Shown: one piece after another, positions 32,662-40,762 of the stretch
Numbering within the stretch: the first letter of the stretch is position 1
How the letters are laid out: every line of letters starts with the position of its first letter
Source: Micavibrio sp.
GTDB lineage: Bacteria; Patescibacteriota; Minisyncoccia; Moranbacterales; GCA-2747515
Assembly (NCBI GenBank): GCA_020718085.1
Contig: DYDB01000008.1
Coordinates: forward strand, 1 to 46,630
Direction of reading: 5' to 3'
Length of the DNA: 46,630 nucleotides
Notes under the pieces: generated by a model
Database searches by the model: none
What the model was told of the DNA's origin: nothing
Seen by the model: only the letters and a program-made list of their open reading frames with translations
Program-made: the position numbers and the translations under genes

Positions 32662-34336
32662 TTACAATAATTATAGAGATCATCGTACCAAAGAAAGAAA
32701 AAGATCATTGAAAATGGTCGCAATCTTTGTTGTTGTTGGGATAATGATCATTGGAGGCGGTGTGTGGTGGTATGTCGCATCACATAAAGGCGCTGTATTA
32801 CAAAAAACAATCCAAGTGGCGGACAATGTTCTTAAACTGGATCAATTAGATGAGAGTACGCGTGAGAAATTTGGTGTGATCCAAGATATTGCCAATGCAA
32901 TGCTTGCACAGGATGATGTGGTGCGCAGATATATGATCCTTCTCCAAAATAATCTGGAACTTCGTCCTGGTGGTGGATTTTTGGGGCAGTATGCCGTGAT
33001 AGAAGTAAAGAATGGTGAGATCCTTTCATACAAGGTGGAAGATTCAAATATACTGGACAGCACATATCAATCTGATCGATTGTTGCCGCTCTCATTGCAA
33101 AAATATTTGAGTGATACCAAAAAGATGAAGTTTCGCGATAGTAACTATTCGCCAAATTATCCGGAAAATGTAACTGATGCATTGCATTTCTATGCGCTTG
33201 CTGGGCAAGATGCAAATTTTGACGGTGTGTTTGCAGTGAATGCGTCATTGTTTGAGGATATTCTCACAATTACCGGTCCGATCACGGCAACAGAAAAGAA
33301 CTATGAAGATTATGGAGAGTTTGCTAGTGACGGTGGTCTGATGAAATTGCAAAAATTGGTAGAGGAACCGGTGTTTCGATCTGATGAGCGAAAAAAATGT
33401 GAAAAACCATTGCGGGAGGCAAAAGTGCCGGTAGATGATCCGCGATGGAAGGCGTGCCAGTATGATGCAGTAGGCAAGAAAATGAAACTTATGGATCACG
33501 GTGAGGAAATTGCGCGAAAAAATATTCTCAATGCAATTGCCAAAGAAATGATCCCAAAATTGATCAAAGTGGATAAGGTTGAACCGCTTATTGTCATGGT
33601 GACAAAGAATTTAGCGGATAAGGATATCCAAATGTGGTTCAAAGATGAAAAGTTGCAACAGTTGGCGAAGAGTGAATCCTGGACCGGTGAGGTGGATGAT
33701 AGTTGGGATGGGGATTATGTGATGATCTCTGATGCCAATGTCGGTGCGCTCAAATCCGACTTTTATATGCGTCGCAATATGGAGTACAAAGTGGACTTCA
33801 CTGGAAAAAGTGCGGAAGCCAATGATGCGGCGGCGGGACGTATGGTACGCTATATCAGTGATGATGTGAAGGAAAAAGTGATGAGTGGCACGTTTGTCAC
33901 GGATCTGCCACTTGCAACAGCACGTATGACATATAAAAACACAGCGACAGAGGCAAGTTACTTCAATATGGATTACCATTCCTTTACGCGTCTTTATGTG
34001 CCGGAAGGAAGCAAATGGTATGTGCGAGAATGGTTTGAGGCACCAGGTCTTGATAATAATGTATTTGGCAATAAGCAAGTATACGGATATAAATTTGATG
34101 TACTATTGGGGGATACGATTCCGACAATGTTGCAATACACATTGCCAAGCAGGATCACAGAAGATGGATATAAACTCAAAATTCAAAAACAATCCGGTAT
34201 CGGTACAATTCCGCTCACGGTAACAGTGATCGGATCTGACGGAAAAAAGTACACCAAGGATGTACAATTTGAGCATGATATGATCTTTGAACTCAAAAAT
34301 ACAGGGAACGGCAAAGAACTTGTGATCGTTGAATAG
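32642..34336 (+). CDS. DUF4012 membrane-anchored protein
   Basis: 564 residues. A basic N-terminus with one TM (MVAIFVVVGIMIIGGGVWWYV, about 25-46) is followed by a large extracytoplasmic domain. LLQNNLELRPGGGFLGQYAVIE (about 100-121) is the DUF4012 hallmark, and LTITGPI lies near 207. The family is widespread in Gram-positives and CPR and usually sits in envelope polysaccharide loci, but its activity is not established. A LytR-CpsA-Psr-like or scaffold role is only speculative. Three ATG codons in a row (32642-32650) leave the exact start open. Confidence 0.85.
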   Translation: MMMKTHNYNNYRDHRTKERKRSLKMVAIFVVVGIMIIGGGVWWYVASHKGAVLQKTIQVADNVLKLDQLDESTREKFGVIQDIANAMLAQDDVVRRYMILLQNNLELRPGGGFLGQYAVIEVKNGEILSYKVEDSNILDSTYQSDRLLPLSLQKYLSDTKKMKFRDSNYSPNYPENVTDALHFYALAGQDANFDGVFAVNASLFEDILTITGPITATEKNYEDYGEFASDGGLMKLQKLVEEPVFRSDERKKCEKPLREAKVPVDDPRWKACQYDAVGKKMKLMDHGEEIARKNILNAIAKEMIPKLIKVDKVEPLIVMVTKNLADKDIQMWFKDEKLQQLAKSESWTGEVDDSWDGDYVMISDANVGALKSDFYMRRNMEYKVDFTGKSAEANDAAAGRMVRYISDDVKEKVMSGTFVTDLPLATARMTYKNTATEASYFNMDYHSFTRLYVPEGSKWYVREWFEAPGLDNNVFGNKQVYGYKFDVLLGDTIPTMLQYTLPSRITEDGYKLKIQKQSGIGTIPLTVTVIGSDGKKYTKDVQFEHDMIFELKNTGNGKELVIVE

Positions 34337-34369
34337 TTTGGCATTGATCATTAGGCAACGATATATCTC

Positions 34370-34408
34370 AAGGTTCAACCTTCGGCACCCGAAGGTTGAA
34401 CCTTTTTT
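34370..34408 (+). terminator. Strong intrinsic terminator
   Basis: A perfect 16-bp stem, AAGGTTCAACCTTCGG with its complement, around a 3-4 base loop, ending TTTTTT. Confidence 0.97.
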
Positions 34409-34455
34409 GCACAATCGTGAAATGGTGTGCAAATTAATTTTGAAATACATTATCA

Positions 34456-34495
34456 GCATCCTCCTCTCCCTATGGGAGAGGAATGAGGTGAGGGC
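34456..34495. repeat. Small palindromic intergenic repeat
   Basis: CCTCTCCC-TAT-GGGAGAGG is a perfect hairpin followed by AATGAGGTGAGGG. Similar CTCTCCC/GGGAGAG elements are common intergenic repeats in many bacteria. No T-run follows, so it is not a terminator. Confidence 0.5.
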
Positions 34496-34614
34496 TCTGC
34501 AAGTTATCCACACTTCTCATAAAATTTATTTTCACTTAATCTGAATTTTCGTTTTATTTCATTTTTGTTCTTTACAATTGATCATATGTGGGATCGTCAT
34601 GTAATCATGAACGA

Positions 34615-37600
34615 ATGTGGTCTATGCAAAAAATTTTAATACGGAGTATCGGTGCGCTATTGATCATCACAATATGCATGAATCCTTTTATTATCCCGTT
34701 TTCACTACTTACACCAACTGCATGGGCGAATTGGTGGGGAACGGAACAAGAATTGACCAATCTATATATTACCGAAAATACAACATGGAACAGCGATACA
34801 GATCTCAGCGGTTATGAACATATCTATATTTACGAAGATGCGCAATTAACGATAGAAGCAGGATCGCATATCACATTGCGACATCTCGTGGTGATTTGGG
34901 GAAACATTGTTGCACAAGGCACGATCGACAATATGATCACGATCACACGCGCTGAACCGCATAAGAATAATTGTGATCCTGAACGAGATCTATGCTATGA
35001 CGAATATTGTACAGCAGGGGAGTATGTCATGCCGGCGTTACAATTTGATGCATTTGCAGATATGAATGAGGATAGGGAGTCCCTCTTTTCTTTTGTAAAA
35101 TTTGAACACATGGGTATTGATCATGCATTTGATGATGAAGAACAATGTCCTGCAATGGTCATGCGTGATCGTGTGCGAGGTTTGATTGCGCCATCTGCAT
35201 ATGCGAGTGAGGTAACTGTTCAATCACCGGCCGTACTCTATCGTTCAGGTAAATTGCATATGAAAAATTGCATATTTGAAAATAATTATACAGCGGATAT
35301 TCAGATTGCCGCGGCATATTCGGATTATTTGAATACACAGGGATATGTGCATATAGAAAATTCAAATTTTCAAAACAATTCACAAAATATTGCAGTGGCT
35401 TCATCATTCACATATGCACAGCAACCAAATGAGCCGGATGAGTGTGTGCGTACATGTATGCGGTCACATCGGGAAGATCCATCTCCAAATATTTATGTGC
35501 AATGTGCAATTTCGTGTATGGGTGAAATGGATGGTGTGCATGATAAGAGCAGGGTCGTCTTGAAAAATAATTGGTATGGAAGTATTTCTGGACCAAATAC
35601 AGACCAAGATCCGGATTTTTCATACTACGGGGAAAAGATCATGGGGGATATTACATACGAACCACAGGATTTTCGTAGATCACCAGACTTTGCTTCAAAT
35701 GTCTTGTTTCTCCCTGGGATCAAGGCGAGTCGGCTCGATCTGGATGATGGCGATCAGGTTTGGTTACCGGAAAAGGAAGAAGATACGCATTATCTTGGCA
35801 TGAACAATGATGGAGAAAGTGCAAATGAGATCCATGCAAAGAATATTGTGGAAAATGCATATGGTCTTGTACCTGTGTATGATGAATTTGTGGAAGATCT
35901 CAATGATCTCAGAAATGATCATGCAATAAAAGATTTTTCACTTTACGCATATGATTGGAGATATGATGTGGAAGAGATCGCAAAAAACGGCACAAAACGT
36001 GAAAATGGCACGGTCATCAAACCTATTGATGAGATCTGGCGATTGGCAGAGTCGTCAGTGAGTGGTAAAGTGACGATCGTGGCGCACTCTAATGGTGGTT
36101 TGCTGGCAAAGGCGATCATGCAAGAATTGGAAAGACAGATGTACGAATCAGGTAGGGAGGATATGGATATGCCGGTAGACAATATCATCATGGTAAGTTC
36201 ACCGCAAATGGGTACGCCAAAAGCAATCGCATCTCTCTTACATGGCTATGATGAAAAAATTGCCAAAAGATTCATTACGCTTATGAGTGATGAACAATCC
36301 CGCATGCTTGCAGAGGATATGCCTGGTGTGTACGGATTGCTTCCATCCAAAGAATATTTTGCACGAACACAAGAACCATTGATCACATTTGATGCAACAG
36401 TTGGTCAATACAGAGAATACAAAGATGTATATGGAAAAGAAATTGAGAATTTCGATGAATTTAGAAATTTTGCCCTTGCAAATGAGGATCATCGAGATAA
36501 GCCGGCATATGATGACTTGAAAAGTGCAAATGTCCTCAATGAAAAGATCTTTGACATGGAAACACAATTGCATGATCATCTCGATGCGTGGACTCCTCCG
36601 GAAAATGTAAAGCTCATCCAGATCGGTGGGTGGGGACTGGATACAATGCGCGGGATCACATATACCATGAAATTAAAGGAGAATTGTGAAATGACGATTC
36701 TTGGTAGAATTTGCACACCAACAGGGGAATATGAATCTTTCTACGAAGTAAAACCAACTGTTGATGGCGATGGTACCGTTGTAACGTCGAGCTCACTCAC
36801 GCTTCCATCTGCGGAGAATGTAGAGCGGTATTGGGTTGATTTGTTTGATTATGATGTTTGGTATAGAAACAATAGAAGTCATAAAGATATTTTGGAAGTT
36901 GATTCAGTAAGAGAATTCATTGGTGATTATGTTAAAAAACATATTAAATCTGAAAAATTGCCACAATATATTACAAATGTTCGTCCAGATGAAGATGAAG
37001 ATATGGAAAACCCCATCCGTATACGCATGTCCCTCTATTCACCACTCGACATTCATCTCTATGATGAACACAGCAATCACACAGGACCAGTCACGGAGAT
37101 GGTTGATGGTGAAGAAAAAACGATGATCGAAGAGAACATTCCGAATAGTTATTACGAAACAATTGGTGAACACAAGTATGTCGGGTGGGGAACAGATGAT
37201 GATGTACATGTGGAGCTGGATGGGTATGGCGAAGGGTCATATACAGTGAAATTACAAGAAATCTTTGTTACGGATGGCGGTGAAGAAGTGGGGGATACTA
37301 CGGAATTTACATCATTACCCACAAGTGCGGATACAAAAGTGAATTTCAAAGTGCTGACAGAGGGTATTCAAGACATGAGTGATCTCACAGCAGATTATGA
37401 TGGAGATGGTGTGATAGATTACACAGTCACACCACAGATCAATGGCTCTGCTTCATTGACAGGTGAAGGTGCTGAACAAAATGATAAACAAGAAGAAATT
37501 GTAAAGGACACAAAGAACAAATACAAAAAAGCATCAACTACAAACTGGAGCGCATATCAGTATACAACTAAAAGCGCATCATGTCCGGAAAAAATTGCAC

Positions 37601-37845
37601 TCACGCTCACAGGAAAACATTTTGACAAAGATGCTATAATACGCATAGGGGATGTTAAAGCGCAGAAGGTTAAAAGATTCAACAACAAAAAACTTACAGC
37701 GATTTTTTGCATGAATGATTTGTATAAAGTAAAAACTGAATCATTACGAACGATTAGTATAACGAATCCGCATACAAAGCGTAATAAGGCAGAAAAGAAG
37801 ATTGATATTAAAAATGTAAATATAAAGAAAAAATTAATTTTTTAG
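34615..37845 (+). CDS. Exported LCAT-like esterase/lipase with beta-helix and IPT-like domains
   Basis: About 1,076 residues from ATG 34615 (ATG 34624 also possible). Signal peptide of about 35 residues ends TAWA before NWWG. Residues about 40-350 are strand-rich with right-handed beta-helix character (LTIEAGSHITLRHLVVIWGN) and several Cys. An alpha/beta hydrolase follows: LFLPGIKASRLDL (oxyanion loop), nucleophile Ser near 490 in VAHSNGG, VSSPQMGTPKA, DGDGTVVTSSS and a His in SHKDIL. This is the LCAT/PGAP1-like layout. The C-terminal part has strand domains with DYDGDGVIDY (calcium-loop-like) and an IPT-like LTLTGKHFDKDAIIRIGD. Likely secreted and acting on lipids or acyl esters. Confidence 0.82.
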   Translation: MWSMQKILIRSIGALLIITICMNPFIIPFSLLTPTAWANWWGTEQELTNLYITENTTWNSDTDLSGYEHIYIYEDAQLTIEAGSHITLRHLVVIWGNIVAQGTIDNMITITRAEPHKNNCDPERDLCYDEYCTAGEYVMPALQFDAFADMNEDRESLFSFVKFEHMGIDHAFDDEEQCPAMVMRDRVRGLIAPSAYASEVTVQSPAVLYRSGKLHMKNCIFENNYTADIQIAAAYSDYLNTQGYVHIENSNFQNNSQNIAVASSFTYAQQPNEPDECVRTCMRSHREDPSPNIYVQCAISCMGEMDGVHDKSRVVLKNNWYGSISGPNTDQDPDFSYYGEKIMGDITYEPQDFRRSPDFASNVLFLPGIKASRLDLDDGDQVWLPEKEEDTHYLGMNNDGESANEIHAKNIVENAYGLVPVYDEFVEDLNDLRNDHAIKDFSLYAYDWRYDVEEIAKNGTKRENGTVIKPIDEIWRLAESSVSGKVTIVAHSNGGLLAKAIMQELERQMYESGREDMDMPVDNIIMVSSPQMGTPKAIASLLHGYDEKIAKRFITLMSDEQSRMLAEDMPGVYGLLPSKEYFARTQEPLITFDATVGQYREYKDVYGKEIENFDEFRNFALANEDHRDKPAYDDLKSANVLNEKIFDMETQLHDHLDAWTPPENVKLIQIGGWGLDTMRGITYTMKLKENCEMTILGRICTPTGEYESFYEVKPTVDGDGTVVTSSSLTLPSAENVERYWVDLFDYDVWYRNNRSHKDILEVDSVREFIGDYVKKHIKSEKLPQYITNVRPDEDEDMENPIRIRMSLYSPLDIHLYDEHSNHTGPVTEMVDGEEKTMIEENIPNSYYETIGEHKYVGWGTDDDVHVELDGYGEGSYTVKLQEIFVTDGGEEVGDTTEFTSLPTSADTKVNFKVLTEGIQDMSDLTADYDGDGVIDYTVTPQINGSASLTGEGAEQNDKQEEIVKDTKNKYKKASTTNWSAYQYTTKSASCPEKIALTLTGKHFDKDAIIRIGDVKAQKVKRFNNKKLTAIFCMNDLYKVKTESLRTISITNPHTKRNKAEKKIDIKNVNIKKKLIF

Positions 37846-37853
37846 AAAAAGAT

Positions 37854-38336
37854 ATGCAAAATAAAATATTATCTATCAAGATTGGTCTTGTGTTTTTATT
37901 TGTTATAATTTTTGTTTTTGGTATTATAGCATTTCAACCATATGATTATGGGGTGTGTCATGCAAAAGAGGAGTGTTTCTTAAAAGGATGGCGACACAAT
38001 ATTGCAGAACCAATGATTTTATCATCAATTGGATCTCTCGTTTCTATTATTTTTACATTCTTCATCTCTATAAAAATCTTCAAAAAGTGGCTTATCTATT
38101 TCTTTATTTGGCTTATCGTTGATATTTTATGGGTTATGAGTGCGGATACAACCTCTGACTATTTTGGTCTCACACCAACCAAAGAAACCGCATCGATCTA
38201 TATGGGATTTATTCTTGTCTATACCAGTTTGATTTGGTTCATTCTGTCAAAAATGAAATGGGAAACATGGATTAAATGGTTTGTAGGAGTGATCACATTT
38301 ATTATAGCTGTCGTGTTAACTTTTGCACTTTCTTAA
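37854..38336 (+). CDS. Four-TM membrane protein, unknown
   Basis: 160 residues, starting 8 bases after the esterase stop and so probably cotranscribed. TM segments near 8-27, 50-72, 78-94, 105-123 and perhaps 132-156. Two Cys in an outer loop (VCHAKEECFLKGW). AT-rich, lysine- and isoleucine-rich, unlike the esterase gene in codon use. No family recognised. Confidence 0.65.
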   Translation: MQNKILSIKIGLVFLFVIIFVFGIIAFQPYDYGVCHAKEECFLKGWRHNIAEPMILSSIGSLVSIIFTFFISIKIFKKWLIYFFIWLIVDILWVMSADTTSDYFGLTPTKETASIYMGFILVYTSLIWFILSKMKWETWIKWFVGVITFIIAVVLTFALS

Positions 38337-38390
38337 TAATGTTATTTAAATCAAATGGGATCTATGAGTTATATATTGTGATCAGGTAAG

Positions 38391-38520
38391 TGAGGTGATA
38401 CCATAAAAGGAGTTAACAATTAAAAATGAAAAATTAAAAGTAATATGATTACATATCATGTAAATCTTTATTGTATTTTTCATTATTAATTTTTTCATTA
38501 TTAATTAACCCTCTTGTCTC
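38391..38520 (+). repeat. 130-bp direct repeat, copy A
   Basis: Nearly identical to 40631-40762: shared blocks AAAAGGAGTTAACAATTAAA, GATTACATATCATG and TTTTTCATTATTAATT, ending TTGTCTC. Internal inverted repeats (ATTAAAAATGAAAAATTAA / TTTTTCATTATTAATTA). Each copy lies directly in front of a glycosyltransferase gene. Confidence 0.92.
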
Positions 38521-38555
38521 CTTTTTACTTAAAAATAAAGAATGCGGTAAACCAT

Positions 38556-40343
38556 ATGAATATACGGCACAAGGGTTTTGTGGTGTTGTTTTTGATTGTG
38601 ATCATTGGTGTGGGTTTTCGGTTGTACGGCGGAAATGATCTGATCTTTTTTGAGATCGATCAGGCAAGAGACTATAAGCTTCTGGGTAAATTATCGGATG
38701 AGGGCATTGGCAACTTCCCATTACTTGGTCCAAAGGCGGGAGGTACATTTTTTCGTCTTGGTCCGGTGTATTATGTGCCAACGTATCTTTTGACAAAAGT
38801 ATTTGGTCTCTCGCCATATTTCATCGTCTTACCTGAGATCATTTTTTCAGTTTTGACGATCCCACTTCTTTTCGTTTTTTTGAGAGAGTTCTTTCGGGAG
38901 AGAATTGCACTGTATTGCACAGCTCTTTTTGCAGGTAGTTTGTTTTTTGTGGAGTATGCGCATTTTGCATGGAATCCTAACTATATCCCGTTTTTCTTTT
39001 TGCTTTTTTTGTATGCGATGCTCAGATATGTGCGAACTGATACACAAAAGATGTCGTGGGTAGTCATTTTGGCGTTTTCCGCGGGCATTGTCATGCAATT
39101 GCATACCATCACCTTTGTCGCAACTCCGTTGATCGTGATCTTATATTTTGTTTTTTTACGCAAAGCAATCGTAGTAAAGCATGTGGTTGTTTTTGTGGTG
39201 CTATCAGTATTGCTCTCCACACCGCTAATAGTAAATGACATGCTTACCAAGAGGGAAAATATACAGGAGTTCTTTGTTGCAAAGGAAAAGCGTGAGGGAA
39301 AAGGCGAGGGATCCAGTCTTGGCAAAGTGATCTTTATCAATGCATATAATCATGTAAAATATTATACTGTCATAGCTACATCTCAGCACGTCGTGCATGA
39401 TCTGGCTCGTGTACGAAGCAGTGATGATCTTTTTGATCTTGCAAGTCACAATCTGTACTCGATACGTGCAAAAGTGCATTTTGGAATCATTGTGTTCGTA
39501 TGCGTTCTACTTGGATTGTTTTTTGTATTTTTGATTCGCGAACTTTTTGATTTTAAAAAACAAAAGGAGAAAGTTGTGTATTCTCAGAAATATAATTTCA
39601 TACTTCTTTTTGTGATCGTACAAATAACTTTTGCCTTACTTTTCATTCCTTTGGCACTAAATGCAGATTCACGACATTTTCTCCCACTCTTTTTTGTTCC
39701 GTTTGTCATTATTGGGTTTTTATTTAGTTTTATAGAAGAAAAGATCGTACAGGGGCGTAGAATTGTTGTTGTGATCTTTATGCTATTGTTTTTGTGCAAT
39801 GTTCTTGGGACAGTGCGATGGTTACGCATGATCGATCATTATGAAACTGCACGTGATAATACCCAAGAATTTATTTTGGAACCATATTATATAATGACGA
39901 TGGAGCAGTGGAGATCTGTGGTCGATACAATTGTAAGTCTTTCAGAGAAACATTCTGGTCCTTTATACGTACAATCTTCCACGTATCACATCAGATCACT
40001 GATCGCATTATTGCAAGATGTATATGGAAAAGAAGTATATGTCATTGAACCTGACCGATGTGATCGAAATGGTAGATACTTTGTGCTCAAAGAAACGACT
40101 GATGTAGAGGAGGGTGTGCCTTTGACCAGTGAAATTGGAGAGCGATTTGATGTGATTGGTACATATGATCTCGGTACGATACAGCTATTTCAGCTACAGA
40201 TCAAAGATCACGTATGGGATGTGTGCACAGATGGATATGTGCAAGATGTTGAGGAGGAACTATCGATACCGTGTTATGATCTGCGCTATGATGTGTCACA
40301 AAGAGATCGCTGTCGCGTGCGAGATATCAAACATCTTTTTTGA
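38556..40343 (+). CDS. GT39-like membrane glycosyltransferase
   Basis: About 595 residues from ATG 38556; the frame opens at TTG 38514 inside the direct repeat. Around 10-11 TM segments. The first outer loop has FEIDQARDYKLLGKL, the acidic motif of GT-C enzymes, followed by FRLGPVYYVPTYL. The C-terminal soluble part (about 440-595) is extracytoplasmic and ends with four Cys in a short tail. Expected to move a sugar from a polyprenyl-phosphate donor onto a surface acceptor. It is bracketed by the 130-bp direct repeats. Confidence 0.75.
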   Translation: MNIRHKGFVVLFLIVIIGVGFRLYGGNDLIFFEIDQARDYKLLGKLSDEGIGNFPLLGPKAGGTFFRLGPVYYVPTYLLTKVFGLSPYFIVLPEIIFSVLTIPLLFVFLREFFRERIALYCTALFAGSLFFVEYAHFAWNPNYIPFFFLLFLYAMLRYVRTDTQKMSWVVILAFSAGIVMQLHTITFVATPLIVILYFVFLRKAIVVKHVVVFVVLSVLLSTPLIVNDMLTKRENIQEFFVAKEKREGKGEGSSLGKVIFINAYNHVKYYTVIATSQHVVHDLARVRSSDDLFDLASHNLYSIRAKVHFGIIVFVCVLLGLFFVFLIRELFDFKKQKEKVVYSQKYNFILLFVIVQITFALLFIPLALNADSRHFLPLFFVPFVIIGFLFSFIEEKIVQGRRIVVVIFMLLFLCNVLGTVRWLRMIDHYETARDNTQEFILEPYYIMTMEQWRSVVDTIVSLSEKHSGPLYVQSSTYHIRSLIALLQDVYGKEVYVIEPDRCDRNGRYFVLKETTDVEEGVPLTSEIGERFDVIGTYDLGTIQLFQLQIKDHVWDVCTDGYVQDVEEELSIPCYDLRYDVSQRDRCRVRDIKHLF

Positions 40344-40353
40344 TACAAAATTA

Positions 40354-40603
40354 TGTCATCCCGACTGTAATGGAGGGATCTCTCGACTACGCTCGAGATG
40401 ACAGAAAAAAAGATTTCTCGACAAGCTTCGAAATGACAAGGTATGTGTCATCCCGATTGAAGAAAAAAGTGTCATTCCGACCGAAATGGAGGAATCTAAG
40501 ATCTCTCGACTTACGCTCGAGATGACAATTGGTGAGATCTCTCGACTACACTCGAAATGACAACGCGTGTGACATTCCGACCGCAGTGGAGGGGGAGGGA
40601 TCT
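40354..40603. repeat. Cluster of palindromic GTCAT...ATGAC repeats (intergenic)
   Basis: This fills most of the 412-base gap between the two glycosyltransferase genes. Full units run TGTCATCCCGACTG, AATGGAGGGATCTCTCGACT, ACGCTCGAGATGACA (40354-40403; variant 40470-40527). Half units lie at 40411-40438, 40445-40460, 40534-40562 and 40568-40603. The ends pair as TGTCAT / ATGACA. The same element lies inside a coding region at 41359. No gene here. Confidence 0.9.
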
Positions 40604-40630
40604 AAAAACTCCTATTCTTGTGATAACAGG

Positions 40631-40762
40631 TGTGAAATGATACCATGAAAAGGAGTTAACAATTAAAAATGAAAAATTAAAAGTAACATGATTACATATC
40701 ATGAAAATCTTTATTGTATTTTTCATTATTAATTATTCATTATTAATTAACCCCTTTGTCTC
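40631..40762 (+). repeat. 130-bp direct repeat, copy B
   Basis: Partner of copy A at 38391, with small changes (TAACATG for TAATATG; one shorter ATTATTCATT block). Its last bases contain the TTG proposed as start of the next gene. Confidence 0.92.

Noticed and set aside
40344-40755. A hidden small gene between the two glycosyltransferase genes
   Set aside because: The gap is filled by palindromic repeats and one 130-bp direct repeat; short frames there come from the repeats.
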